DNA from: Roseibium album
GTDB taxonomy: Bacteria > Pseudomonadota > Alphaproteobacteria > Rhizobiales > Stappiaceae
DNA length: 64,000 nt
Assembly: GCF_001404515.1 (NCBI RefSeq)
Contig: NZ_CXWE01000001.1
Coordinates: 310,001-374,000, forward strand
Reading direction: 5' to 3'
This document shows, piece by piece, positions 1-8,569 of this stretch (its first letter is position 1; each line of letters starts with the position of its first letter). Made by a program: the position numbers and the translations under genes. The notes under the pieces were generated by a model, which was given only the letters and a program-made list of their open reading frames with translations, was not told the DNA's origin and ran no database searches.

Positions 1-339
1 AAGCGCGTCGATGTCGGTGTCGAGCGTTAGCGTGGACAGCAGGAACGATCCGCCGGAGGTCATCATCATCGTGTAACCGTCCGGGCGTGCGCCGACGGCC
101 GAATTGGCCCCGTTCAGTCCTGCAGACCCTGGCTTGTTCACCACCACGACGGGCACGTCCAGTATGCCTTCCGCGGCCTTGGAGATCGCGCGGGCATAGG
201 CGTCCGTTCCCCCGCCTGCCTTGTAGGGCACCACGAGATTGATGGGACGTTTGGGCCAGTCGGCCGCAAGACTTGCACCTGAAGTGACGGCAATTGCAAG
301 CGCCGCACCAACAGCGCCAAGGAACGTTCTGCGTTTCAT
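1..339 (-). CDS. TTT-family solute-binding protein (TctC/Bug), 5' part only
   Basis: First 113 residues of a periplasmic substrate-binding protein of the tripartite tricarboxylate transporter family; the rest lies beyond the left edge. The N-terminus has a twin-arginine-like signal (KRRTFLGA followed by an Ala-rich hydrophobic stretch to about residue 26). After it come the family's first strand (WPKRPINLVVPYKAGGGTD) and the VVVNKPGSAG loop. The start is an ATG preceded by GGGAGGAAAA. It is divergent from the LysR gene at 441, which suggests LysR control of this uptake gene. The ligand cannot be told; carboxylates are common for the family. Confidence 0.85.
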   Translation of the reverse strand, partial: MKRRTFLGAVGAALAIAVTSGASLAADWPKRPINLVVPYKAGGGTDAYARAISKAAEGILDVPVVVVNKPGSAGLNGANSAVGARPDGYTMMMTSGGSFLLSTLTLDTDIDAL

Positions 340-385
340 TTTTTCCTCCCGAACTCGATAGTCGGACATTACGCCATGTTCTCAA

Positions 386-400
386 TTGCGAAAAATGCAA
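386..400. promoter_or_regulatory. Operator-like inverted repeat between divergent TctC and LysR genes
   Basis: TTGC-N7-GCAA lies in the AT-rich 101-bp gap between the two divergent starts, 40 bp before the LysR ATG. LysR-type regulators usually bind short interrupted dyads in such gaps. A second TTGCAAA-like sequence sits close to the LysR start. The assignment is inferred from position and symmetry only. Confidence 0.35.
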
Positions 401-440
401 ATATGTTATCTACTCTTGCAAATTTTGAAAGTAAGACTCG

Positions 441-1373
441 ATGAACATCAAAGCGCTAAGGGCCTTTCGCGCCACGCTTTCGGAAGGATCTTTGACAGCC
501 GCATCCGAGATCCTGCATCTCAGTCAGCCGGCGATTAGCCGGCTCATATCCGGACTGGAAGCTGAATTGCGACTGCCGTTGTTTGACCGCAGCGGCCGAA
601 ACCTGACGCCGACCCGGGAGGGGATGGCGTTTTACCGCGAGGCCGGGCGCATCCTGGACAACCTCGACGAAGTGCCGCGTATCGCCGCGGAGATCCGGGC
701 CGGCAGAACCGAAACCTTGCGGGTCGTCACGATGCCGCGCGTGGCGCAATCCCTGACAGCTGTCGCAGTGGCGCGCTTCATGTCCGAGAACCCCGAGACA
801 AATGTAAGTCTGGATGTTCGTGCGCGGCGCGACGCCGGAAAATGGCTCGCCGGGCGCGAATACGATATCGGTATTGGCGCCCTTCCGGTGGATCATCCGG
901 GGATCCGGACGAAAGCGCTGATCCGCGTACGTGCCCAGGCCGTTCTTCCCCGCACACACAAATTGGCAGATCGGCAGAGCCTCACCGCTGCCGATCTTCG
1001 CAACGACACGGTGATACGTCTCATGCACGGCTTGCTTTTGCGCGATCAACTGGACGATTTCTTCCGGTCAGCCGGCATAACACCTCAACAGAGTTGTGAA
1101 GTAGCAGCATCTCAGCTGGCCTGCTCACTGGTGGCTGAAGGATATGGCATCACGATCGCAGACGAACTTGTTGCCGCGCAGGTGTCCCTTGACCGTCTCG
1201 CCCTTGTGCCGGTTGTTCCGGAACGATGGATGACTTTCGGGCTGCTTTATCCTGCAGGCCAGGAGAAATCCGCAGCTCTTCTTCAACTGGAGGACATCCT
1301 GCGCGCACTCTCGGAACAATTGGCGGCAAGGAGCCCAACTCTTCTGGTCGCAGGATCAGATGAAGGGAAATGA
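441..1373 (+). CDS. LysR-family transcriptional regulator
   Basis: 310-residue LysR-type regulator. The N-terminal winged helix-turn-helix spans about residues 1-60 (LHLSQPAISRLISGLE is the recognition region), followed by a linker helix and a periplasmic-binding-protein-like effector domain from about residue 90. The length is normal for the family. It is divergent from the TTT solute-binding protein and has the cupin gene 145 bp downstream on the same strand, so its likely targets are those neighbours and itself. The effector is unknown. Confidence 0.93.
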   Translation: MNIKALRAFRATLSEGSLTAASEILHLSQPAISRLISGLEAELRLPLFDRSGRNLTPTREGMAFYREAGRILDNLDEVPRIAAEIRAGRTETLRVVTMPRVAQSLTAVAVARFMSENPETNVSLDVRARRDAGKWLAGREYDIGIGALPVDHPGIRTKALIRVRAQAVLPRTHKLADRQSLTAADLRNDTVIRLMHGLLLRDQLDDFFRSAGITPQQSCEVAASQLACSLVAEGYGITIADELVAAQVSLDRLALVPVVPERWMTFGLLYPAGQEKSAALLQLEDILRALSEQLAARSPTLLVAGSDEGK

Positions 1374-1517
1374 TTTGAATTCGATTTCCAAAATTCTTGA
1401 AAATAGTATTCAACGACAATGCATGATATATCTACGAATTTACTCAAGGTAAAATTGCAAACATTTTAGTTTGTCGGAATAGTTTGAAGTTTCCGGGAGG
1501 TTGTTACAGGAGGAGTT

Positions 1518-1955
1518 ATGTCTGAAACCTATTATCTCATGGGAATGATCATGGACTTTCACTCGTCCAGTGCCGAAGACGGATATTTCCTGTGCAGCGC
1601 TATTCTTTCAAGCGGCGCCGGTGCGCCACCCAATCGTCACATGAATGATCAGGAATCATTTTTTATCCAAAAGGGCCAAATCGAGTTTTCTGTCGGTGAT
1701 GAGATCATAACCGCCGGGCCAGGCCAGTTTGTGAAGGTTCCGCGGGGCGAAGTTCATGCGTTTCGCAATGCGACGGATCAGGAAGCGGAAATGCTGATCC
1801 TCAATGTGCCGGGCTCCATTCATGAAAACGTATTCAGGATTTGTGGCACCAAGCTGGAGCCGGGGTCGCGTGAGTGGCCCTCTCCCGAACCGGAGCTTGA
1901 CATGGCATGGGTTGCAAGGGTTTGCGCTGAAGAGGGGCTGGAAATAGTCGGCTAG
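1518..1955 (+). CDS. Cupin-domain protein
   Basis: 145-residue single-domain cupin. The conserved barrel motifs are visible: GAGAPPNRHMNDQESFFIQKG (motif 1, with His and Glu metal ligands; given in part at about residues 34-54) and a proline/glycine-rich second motif ending KVPRGEVHAFRN (about 76-87) with the second-motif His. AGGAGGAGTT precedes the ATG. Cupins of this size include dioxygenases, isomerases and binding proteins, so the reaction is not assignable. It follows the LysR gene and may act on the substrate imported by the adjacent TTT system. Confidence 0.85.
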   Translation: MSETYYLMGMIMDFHSSSAEDGYFLCSAILSSGAGAPPNRHMNDQESFFIQKGQIEFSVGDEIITAGPGQFVKVPRGEVHAFRNATDQEAEMLILNVPGSIHENVFRICGTKLEPGSREWPSPEPELDMAWVARVCAEEGLEIVG

Positions 1956-1991
1956 CGAGAAGGCTTCATCGTTGCCGGGTTGGTGCCTGGG

Positions 1992-2666
1992 TCAGTCCCC
2001 GGCCACGAAATAGTGCAGGGTTCCGTCCGGACCGATGCCGACGCGATAAAATGTCCAGGCCCCGAATTCTTCCATTTCCGCAAAATCACCGGCTGTAATG
2101 ATCCGGTACATTTCCACCTTCTGGTCCGGCGTCAGACTTGATAGCGGGAAGCGGGCAAAATACGGCCAGATGTACATTTCCTGCGGTGTTCCGGCATCGA
2201 CGTGAATGAAGCCGGCCTCGAGCGTATCGGCGAGAATCGCCAGGATCTCAAAACCCTCGCCGTCGCCCGAACTTTCCTTCAGGAAGTCGATCGGATCACC
2301 GATGTCACCGAAGGAAAGTGTCGGCGGCAATTCGTTGCTCTCCAGGACCATTCGCAACCGGTTCATGTCCCCCTCAAGGGCTGCTTGTCTCAACTGCGAG
2401 TGCATGCGCGCGACCGGTTTTGGCAGGACAGATGTGTTGTAGAGAACCTGTGGCGGTGTGAGATCTGTCGAAGTTTCCGCCTTGGTTTGATCCGGTTCAC
2501 GCGATAGCTCGCTTTGTGGAACGCCGAGTTGATCCACCGGTATCGGGGCTGTTTGCGAATTGCTTTCGGGACTGACCGGTATTGTGTCCGTCGTGACACT
2601 CTTGCCGATGCCGGCAGTTGGAAAAAAGCAGAAAACCAGAACCGCCACCCAAATTACCCGTCCCAT
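1992..2666 (-). CDS. Secreted protein of unknown function
   Basis: 224 residues with an N-terminal signal peptide (about residues 1-21, MGRVIWVAVLVFCFFPTAG). Residues 25-75 are a low-complexity Ser/Thr/Pro/Gln linker. A conserved-looking C-terminal region from about residue 100 ends in GAWTFYRVGIGPDGTLHYF. The ATG at 2666 is chosen because CACAGGAGTTCGCC precedes it and a signal peptide follows; a longer frame upstream lacks both. It is divergent from the LysE exporter across 183 bp. I do not recognise a named family. Confidence 0.7.
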   Translation of the reverse strand: MGRVIWVAVLVFCFFPTAGIGKSVTTDTIPVSPESNSQTAPIPVDQLGVPQSELSREPDQTKAETSTDLTPPQVLYNTSVLPKPVARMHSQLRQAALEGDMNRLRMVLESNELPPTLSFGDIGDPIDFLKESSGDGEGFEILAILADTLEAGFIHVDAGTPQEMYIWPYFARFPLSSLTPDQKVEMYRIITAGDFAEMEEFGAWTFYRVGIGPDGTLHYFVAGD

Positions 2667-2849
2667 GGCGAACTCCTGTGAATTTTGATTTGTTGCGCTT
2701 TGCCCCGCAGGGACATTCCTTAAACAATTCGTGGCACGGTGGAAACTGGCTGAGGGTATTTTCCTGCGCGTGTTATCGGCGTCCCGCGTCGTGCGCGACC
2801 CGGCAGGGGCTTCCATTCGAAAACCAGGGCCTAGTGAAAAGGACCGGCT

Positions 2850-3512
2850 GTGACAGTCTTGGAATATGTGCTGATCGGCTTTCTTGTCGGGATTCTCACG
2901 ACAGCACCTGTTGGCCCTGTCAATGTCATGGCAATTCAGCACGCAGTCAAAAACGGTTTCAGCCACGGGGTTTTTGTCGGGCTCGGCGCAGTGGTGGCAG
3001 ACACGATTTTCGCATCTGCGGCCATATTCGGTGTGTCGGCGGTCACCAATTTCGTTGATTCCCGGTTTGGGCTAATCGAGATTGTTGGGGGCGCGCTGCT
3101 GATCGTATTTGGCATCAGGATCTGGAACACCCATCCGCATATTGAAAAAGACGGCAACGGACGCGAATACAGCTATCTGGGAGATGCCGCCGCGGCCTTT
3201 TTCATGGCGATTACCAACCCGGGAACAATTTTTGCGTTTGCAGCCATTTTTGGTGTTTTGGGAGACTATCGACCGGCGCATGACGATCATTTCGGGTCAC
3301 TGCTGATGGTCGCCGGCGTGGCCGGTGGTGCAACGTCATGGTGGCTGTTCGTCTCGGCAACGGTCTCGCATTTCAAGTCAAGGATTGACGATCGCTGGCT
3401 GGGCCGGGCCAACCACATCGCCGGATTTGTACTGATTGTTTTCGGCGGATTGATTTACCTGAACCTGGCTCTGGACAGGCTCGGTCACGCAGCCGGTATC
3501 TGGGGACATTGA
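2850..3512 (+). CDS. LysE-family translocator
   Basis: 220-residue membrane protein of the LysE/RhtB export family, predicted inner-membrane, with six hydrophobic segments. The family signature near the N-terminus is visible (APVGPVNVMAIQHAVKNGF, about residues 20-38, then GLGAVVADTIFA). The start is a GTG with AAAAGGACCGGCT ahead of it. The family exports amino acids and related small molecules using the proton gradient; the substrate cannot be read from the sequence. A hairpin just past its stop could also serve as its terminator. Confidence 0.88.
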   Translation: MTVLEYVLIGFLVGILTTAPVGPVNVMAIQHAVKNGFSHGVFVGLGAVVADTIFASAAIFGVSAVTNFVDSRFGLIEIVGGALLIVFGIRIWNTHPHIEKDGNGREYSYLGDAAAAFFMAITNPGTIFAFAAIFGVLGDYRPAHDDHFGSLLMVAGVAGGATSWWLFVSATVSHFKSRIDDRWLGRANHIAGFVLIVFGGLIYLNLALDRLGHAAGIWGH

Positions 3513-3528
3513 TCCAGTACACGAAATG

Positions 3529-3552
3529 AAAAAGGCCGGACAAGCCGGCCTT
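3529..3552 (-). terminator. Rho-independent terminator of the 3.6-kb gene, possibly bidirectional
   Basis: The 8-bp stem AAGGCCGG / CCGGCCTT with a 5-nt loop is followed, on the minus strand, by a run of five T. It lies between the convergent LysE gene (+) and the small protein gene (-). Confidence 0.75.
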
Positions 3553-3572
3553 GTATATTCGTCGGATCAGGA

Positions 3573-3845
3573 TTACTGGAGAACCCGGTTCACCGTGTAG
3601 TCGCCCTGAAGGATGCGGTCCGGCAATCCTTCGGCAAGTTTCGCCACGGCATCTTCACCATAGGCCGCAACGAGATCAGCAAGTGCGGTAAACATTGCGG
3701 CGTGTGCAACCGCGTCGGCATCCACGCCGTTTGCGATGGCTTCCGCCCAGGCATCCGAAATAAAGCCGAGCGCAGCGCGTCTGATGTCTTCGTCCTCGGC
3801 AAATTCGGCGTCCATTGCTGCCTCAGCATAATCGTCGTTTATCAT
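3573..3845 (-). CDS. Small conserved protein of unknown function
   Basis: 90-residue acidic, alanine-rich helical protein beginning MINDDYAEAAMDAEFAEDED. I recall similar uncharacterised proteins from Hyphomicrobiales but know no function. The start at 3845 (AGGGAACGA before ATG) is preferred; a GTG at 3929 would add 28 residues of basic/acidic sequence without a recognisable domain. A terminator follows the stop. Confidence 0.6.
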   Translation of the reverse strand: MINDDYAEAAMDAEFAEDEDIRRAALGFISDAWAEAIANGVDADAVAHAAMFTALADLVAAYGEDAVAKLAEGLPDRILQGDYTVNRVLQ

Positions 3846-4035
3846 TCGTTCCCTTACCGGTCTGTCCCGAACGCTTGGAGACAACTCCAACGTGTCCCTG
3901 TCCCGAATCTCATAACCTGATCCTAGCACGGTGATCCGCGCTGATAAGTAACCGTGAATGCAAACTTAACGGCCACCCACAAATTTGATTCAAAAGGTTA
4001 ACCAACTCGTAACGTTTTGAAGATTTTGCCCCGGT

Positions 4036-4446
4036 TTATCTGCCGTACCGGCTGGTTACGTCGCTGATGATGGTCTCACCCTCGTTGAGGTATTGTGCCA
4101 TTGCGATACGGGCCGCGTCTGTGCAGTCCCTGTAAGCGACTGAGAATCCACGATATCCCTGGTTAAACCGTTCAATGAATCTGCGTCGCCGATTCTCGTC
4201 GATGGTTTCGGCGTCCAGAAAATCTTCCATCCGGTCGCGCCAGCTCGGGTCGTCGTTTTCTTTGCATAACGGGCGCAGAAAATGGAGCGCGCCGAATATT
4301 TCCGAAAGGCGCATCAGCTGCTGTTCATAGGGCGGCGCATCGATCCCGGCTTGCTGAGCGGACACAACCTGAACCGGTAGGGAAAGTGCCAGCATTGCAA
4401 AAATGATCGCCCGGCAAATGAAATCAGCTACGCGTTTTTTCCTCAT
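4036..4446 (-). CDS. TIGR02301-family secreted protein
   Basis: 136 residues with a basic N-terminus and a hydrophobic signal peptide (about residues 1-30, cleavage near VSAQQ). The mature part matches my memory of the TIGR02301 family: PYEQQLMRLSEIFGALHFLRPLC, FIERFNQGYRGFSVAYRDC (about residues 94-112) and a C-terminal SRYGR. Two to three cysteines are placed as in that family. The function is unknown; the family is typical of Hyphomicrobiales and supports the taxonomic call. No clear ribosome-binding site precedes the ATG. Confidence 0.78.
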   Translation of the reverse strand: MRKKRVADFICRAIIFAMLALSLPVQVVSAQQAGIDAPPYEQQLMRLSEIFGALHFLRPLCKENDDPSWRDRMEDFLDAETIDENRRRRFIERFNQGYRGFSVAYRDCTDAARIAMAQYLNEGETIISDVTSRYGR

Positions 4447-4484
4447 GCGGGGATCATGCGCGCGGGCAAGGGGTACTTCAAGCG

Positions 4485-5513
4485 CTACGGTGAAGTGATC
4501 CCAAGAATTGCAATGTCCGGGTGGAAGGCATTAGCAACGAATGCGAATGTCACGTCATGGACGAGGGGTACTTCCCGATCGTTTTCTGTCCTGACCGCTT
4601 CGACGGACCCGATTGATCGGCCACTACCGGTTTCGCGCTGGTCCAGAATGGAAGCCTGTTCTCCACTCCAGCTTAACCGCACGTTTTCCGACATGGAGAT
4701 CGGGCCTGCCGTTCTGACGTGATCGAGTGTGGCGGCAAAAATCTGGTTACCATCACGAACGACCACGACCCGTGCCATGGGGTTGATGTTGTCTGGAAGG
4801 TCTCCCCGATAGAGGGGATATGGCGCCGATCGGCTGTCGTATCCGACATAAGGATTGGACCCGTAGTTGCGCCGAGGCGGCGACGGACGGGCAAGAACCG
4901 CGGCTTGAGGGTGTGTCTTGCGGACTGCCTCGAAGGCGACGACCCGGGACGGGATCATTTTCAGGTCGCGCCCGGCATGGGTGCCGACGATGCCCTCACC
5001 GGTAAACTGCTGCCACCAGGTTTCGGTCTGTCGGTCATACATGACAAGGTCGGAGTTTCTCAAAAGGCCAGTCGTTCCGAAATCGAGGACGTCGCCGTCA
5101 AAGCGCCGGTCAAAGACGATGGAGGAATTGCACAGTGGGCAATAGGTCACCGATACCGGTGTCGCGCCGATCCGGTCGTTGACGATCTCATGCCAGATCA
5201 GGATCTGAAGCGGGTAGGCTTTGACGGCATCATCCATCTCGAGAAGGATCACAGGCTCCCGGTCCTGAAGCCAGTCGACGCTGCTTGCAGGCTGAAATGC
5301 CGGTTTGTCGATTGAGGGAATACCGTCTTTCGGTGGACCACCGGAAAAGATCGAGTTCAGGTCGATGCTCGTTTTGGTGAAATCCGTCGAAAATCCGGCT
5401 CGGCGCCACTGATCCGGGCTGGCCTTTGCGGAAGGTGCCAGGATGCAGACCACGATCATGGCCAGAGCGATGCACGGGGCCAGACATGAAAGTTGCACGG
5501 AATAAAAGCGCAT
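4485..5513 (-). CDS. DUF3179-domain secreted protein
   Basis: 342 residues, with an N-terminal hydrophobic signal or anchor (about 10-32) and a DUF3179 domain over most of the length. Family hallmarks are AYPLQILIWHEIVND (about residues 99-113), the cysteine pair in VTYCPLCNSSIVFDR, and TGLLRNSDLVMYDRQTETWW. GGAGG precedes the ATG. The conserved CPLC pair suggests metal or redox chemistry outside the cytoplasm, but no activity is established to my knowledge. Confidence 0.88.
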   Translation of the reverse strand: MRFYSVQLSCLAPCIALAMIVVCILAPSAKASPDQWRRAGFSTDFTKTSIDLNSIFSGGPPKDGIPSIDKPAFQPASSVDWLQDREPVILLEMDDAVKAYPLQILIWHEIVNDRIGATPVSVTYCPLCNSSIVFDRRFDGDVLDFGTTGLLRNSDLVMYDRQTETWWQQFTGEGIVGTHAGRDLKMIPSRVVAFEAVRKTHPQAAVLARPSPPRRNYGSNPYVGYDSRSAPYPLYRGDLPDNINPMARVVVVRDGNQIFAATLDHVRTAGPISMSENVRLSWSGEQASILDQRETGSGRSIGSVEAVRTENDREVPLVHDVTFAFVANAFHPDIAILGITSP

Positions 5514-5612
5514 GAGAGCCTCCGGACTTTAGCGTGCAGTCATGCTCATCCAAACCCCGCGGAATTGGGAATCACGGATCTGCAAACCTCCGTGAAGGCA
5601 CTCACCTTTGCG

Positions 5613-6035
5613 CTACCGGTGCAGGTGGCGGCGAATACGCTCCGGTGTGTCTGGTGTCATCATGCGCGCGTCGAGTTCATCCGGATGGACCCAGTCGATT
5701 GCGGCTGCGTCATCTCCTGCAACCGAGACGCCGGAATGGAACGGGCCACAAAAAACAGTGAGGATAAAATGGGTAAGAACCCTGCCATCATCATCCAGTT
5801 GAATGGAATCGAAGGTTTCGACCGGGTCACCTAGGTTGGCCTTGACGCCTGTTTCTTCCAGAAGTTCCCGTTCTGCTGCCTGAGCGAGCGTTTCGCCAAG
5901 CTCCACAAGGCCTCCGGGAAGGCTCCAGTGGTCCTTGTAGGGATCCTTGCCGCGCTTGATCAACAGAGCATGCCCATTCCGGTGACAGAGAACACTTACG
6001 CCGATACGGGGTGCGTCTGGATAGAATCGGGACAT
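5613..6035 (-). CDS. Nudix hydrolase
   Basis: 140 residues covering one Nudix fold. The Nudix box is complete: GGLVELGETLAQAAERELLEETG, starting about residue 41 (given here as motif G-x5-E-x7-R-E-L-x-E-E-x-G). The Arg and Glu residues that bind the metal-diphosphate substrate are present. It probably hydrolyses a nucleoside-diphosphate-linked compound; the substrate is not predictable. It lies 36 bp downstream of the 6.1-kb gene on the same strand and may be cotranscribed with it. Confidence 0.9.
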   Translation of the reverse strand: MSRFYPDAPRIGVSVLCHRNGHALLIKRGKDPYKDHWSLPGGLVELGETLAQAAERELLEETGVKANLGDPVETFDSIQLDDDGRVLTHFILTVFCGPFHSGVSVAGDDAAAIDWVHPDELDARMMTPDTPERIRRHLHR

Positions 6036-6071
6036 GGAGCATTTCTGAAAAAGAGGGTCGGGGCAGAATAA

Positions 6072-6584
6072 TCAGGCAAACAGTGCGTCGATTTCCGCCT
6101 GCGCACCGTCGCCTTCATGCTGTGTTGCTTCCGGTTCAAGGTGCCCGTGAATGACGGCACCTGCAAGGGCGATCAGCGGTTTGATTTCGTGTGTCGCTCT
6201 GTAAGCGATGTCTTCAGCAACAGAAGCAGCGTCGCTGGAATTGCGCAACTGATCCTGGATCTGACCGACCAGTTCGTCGATATCCGCTATATGTGTCTCA
6301 AGATGCTCTCTCAGGAAGGCCGGCGCCGCGGAATAGGCCATGATTGCCAGCTGCTTGTCCTTGAAAGTCGAATTCTCAAAATGACCTTCATAACCCAAGG
6401 GTTCCCAGTCCAGAACGTCTTCGGCGCAGTCGGGCATGTCGGGTAGCATTTCAAGGAGCATCATGACTTCGTTGAAATGATTGAGATAATCAGTGGCAAG
6501 TCCCGTCTGGGGATTGATGTTTGCCTGTTCCAGCCGTTCGGCAGCCAGATCTCCGGCGCCCAAAACTGGATCCAAACATTCCAT
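6072..6584 (-). CDS. Conserved hypothetical protein
   Basis: 170-residue soluble, acidic, helical protein with no recognised motif. Recognisable stretches are DYLNHFNEVMMLLEMLPDMP and YSAAPAFLREHLETHIADID. AGGGGGCAGGT precedes the ATG. It probably shares a transcript with the Nudix hydrolase downstream. No signal peptide or membrane segment is seen. A function cannot be assigned. Confidence 0.65.
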   Translation of the reverse strand: MECLDPVLGAGDLAAERLEQANINPQTGLATDYLNHFNEVMMLLEMLPDMPDCAEDVLDWEPLGYEGHFENSTFKDKQLAIMAYSAAPAFLREHLETHIADIDELVGQIQDQLRNSSDAASVAEDIAYRATHEIKPLIALAGAVIHGHLEPEATQHEGDGAQAEIDALFA

Positions 6585-6717
6585 ACCTGCCCCCTGATTA
6601 TTGACTTCGTGTGCAGGCTACTTCTTTTTTGTTTCCAATTGCCTAACTTTGCAGCAGCACGACGGCAATTCGACGATACGATCGCCGCAGGCGTTCGACG
6701 TGGACTGGAGATATTAT

Positions 6718-7461
6718 ATGTGTGGCCGACTTGCTCTCACCACGCCGCCGGATGCGGTAAGGGACTTCTTTGACTATACCGACAGGCCGAATTTTCCGCC
6801 GCGCTACAACATTGCGCCAACCCAGCCTATCGCGACGGTTCGATACGAATATGGCAGCCGACGGTTTCACCTTGTGCGTTGGGGTTTGATACCCTCCTGG
6901 GTCAAGGATCCGTCGGATTTCACACTGCTGATCAATGCAAGAGCTGAAACGGCCGCGGAAAAGCCCTCATTCCGGGCAGCAATGCGCCATCACCGCTGCC
7001 TCATTCCGGCGTCCGGATTTTATGAATGGCGGCGGACCTCCGAAGGCAAACAGCCATTCTGGATCCGACCGGCGGATGGCGATGTCATGGCCTTTGCCGG
7101 GCTTTGGGATACCTGGTCGGACCCGGACGGCGGCGATATGGACACCGGCGCAATTTTGACGATCCAGTCCAACCGGATGATGTCAGAGATCCATCACCGC
7201 ATGCCTGTGATCGTGAAACCGGATGCCTTTGAGACATGGCTCGACACGGCAAATGTCGAGGCGCGGGAAGCAAAAAAGATGCTTGTGCCGATCGATGACG
7301 ATTATCTTGTCGCCACCCCGATTTCCACGCGCGTGAACAAGGTTGTCAACGACGATGCCGACATCCAGAACCCTGTCGATGTCGGCGAGACCGGGGCCAA
7401 GTTGAATGAAAGTTCAAAGCCGGACTCCAGACAGGACGACAGCCAATTGGATCTGTTCTGA
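6718..7461 (+). CDS. SOS-response-associated peptidase, YedK/HMCES type (abasic-site shield)
   Basis: 247 residues. Family members crosslink through Cys2 to abasic sites in single-stranded DNA. Cys2 (MCGRLAL) is present once the start is placed at 6718, which is why that ATG is chosen over the longer upstream frame. The other active-site residues are seen: Asn73 in NARAE, Glu103 in SGFYEW and His160 in HHRMPVIV. The length is normal. It stands alone between a divergent gene pair and the TPR-methyltransferase; no LexA-type box was recognised upstream. Confidence 0.93.
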   Translation: MCGRLALTTPPDAVRDFFDYTDRPNFPPRYNIAPTQPIATVRYEYGSRRFHLVRWGLIPSWVKDPSDFTLLINARAETAAEKPSFRAAMRHHRCLIPASGFYEWRRTSEGKQPFWIRPADGDVMAFAGLWDTWSDPDGGDMDTGAILTIQSNRMMSEIHHRMPVIVKPDAFETWLDTANVEAREAKKMLVPIDDDYLVATPISTRVNKVVNDDADIQNPVDVGETGAKLNESSKPDSRQDDSQLDLF

Positions 7462-7536
7462 ACCGCGTCGGCAGATTTCCCGTGCAAAGGACATGGCAGC
7501 CGTGTAGGGGGAGGAAAACCCGGTCAGGCAGACAAT

Positions 7537-8397
7537 ATGAACGAAACCGATAAAAGAGCGCCCGAATTGGATGACGATGCTTCGGACGAAGCGCTTGCCG
7601 AAGCCTATAACAGAGGTCTTGAGCGGCAGAAATCAGGTGATCTGAAAGGCGCAGAGCAGGCATTTCGTCAGGTTCTTGCACTGGATCCGGATGATAGCGG
7701 CGGGGCGAGCATTCGTCTTGCGGCGATCGGAGTGGAAGCTTCGCCGGAAAAAATGCCCGATGCCTATGTCGCCACGCTGTTCGATCAGCACGCTGATGTC
7801 TTCGACGAGATCCTCGTCGATGAACTTGGATATTGTGTGCCGCTGCTCCTTCGCGATCTCGTCGGAAGGCTGGGCTTGGGACCGTTCGATCGTCTTTTAG
7901 ATCTTGGGTGCGGCACCGGCTTGACCGGAATGGCGTTTGCGGACTGCACAACCCGCCAGACCGGTGTGGATCTGTCCGAAAAGATAATCGAACTCGCCTA
8001 TGACCGGGACGTCTACGAAGACCTTTACATCGGCGAAGCCGTGGAATTTCTTGAAGGATTTGAAGAAGACGATGGAACTCGGCCAGTCTGGGACCTGATC
8101 GCGGCAACAGATGTCTTCCCTTACCTTGGAGCCGTCGAACCATTTCTGAATGCAGCTGCGGATCGTCTCGATACTGCCGGATATCTCGCCTTTTCGACAG
8201 AGACCCTACCTGACGAGATAATGGACGGACGCTCCTACATGGTGGGACCCAAGAGCCGCTTCGCCCAGTCGGAGAAGTATATCCGAACCTCCCTTGATGT
8301 CGCCGGATTTGATATTCTCGCCATGGATCCGATTACAGTCCGGCTGGAAGAAGGTAACCCGGTTCCCGGGCATCTGGTTCTGGCGCAACTGCGATGA
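7537..8397 (+). CDS. TPR-containing class I SAM-dependent methyltransferase
   Basis: 286 residues. Residues 17-50 form a TPR-like helix pair (AEAYNRGLERQKSGDLKGAE). Then comes a SAM-binding domain with motif I at 120-130 (LLDLGCGTGLT) and TGVDLSEKIIELAYDR after it. The segment FDQHADVFDEILVDELGY just before the domain is typical of this TPR-methyltransferase family. The acceptor substrate is unknown. A perfect 12-bp palindrome (CGGGCATGCCCG, 8509-8520) lies downstream without a clear role. Confidence 0.85.
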   Translation: MNETDKRAPELDDDASDEALAEAYNRGLERQKSGDLKGAEQAFRQVLALDPDDSGGASIRLAAIGVEASPEKMPDAYVATLFDQHADVFDEILVDELGYCVPLLLRDLVGRLGLGPFDRLLDLGCGTGLTGMAFADCTTRQTGVDLSEKIIELAYDRDVYEDLYIGEAVEFLEGFEEDDGTRPVWDLIAATDVFPYLGAVEPFLNAAADRLDTAGYLAFSTETLPDEIMDGRSYMVGPKSRFAQSEKYIRTSLDVAGFDILAMDPITVRLEEGNPVPGHLVLAQLR

Positions 8398-8569
8398 GCG
8401 AAGGGCTCTTGTGAGGATTGCCGAGACGCTTGATGGACCCGGTTCAACTCATCACTGGGACACCTGAAGTCCGATGCTGCTTGAGTTTGGCCAGACCGCT
8501 GAAACAACCGGGCATGCCCGATAAACCTGAATATCGGCACAACCCGTGCCTTATTCTTCGAAAAAGGCT

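Noticed and set aside
4001..4016. CtrA-like site TTAA-N7-GTAAC
   Set aside because: It has one mismatch, and such short motifs occur by chance in AT-rich gaps; it is not placed at a convincing promoter.
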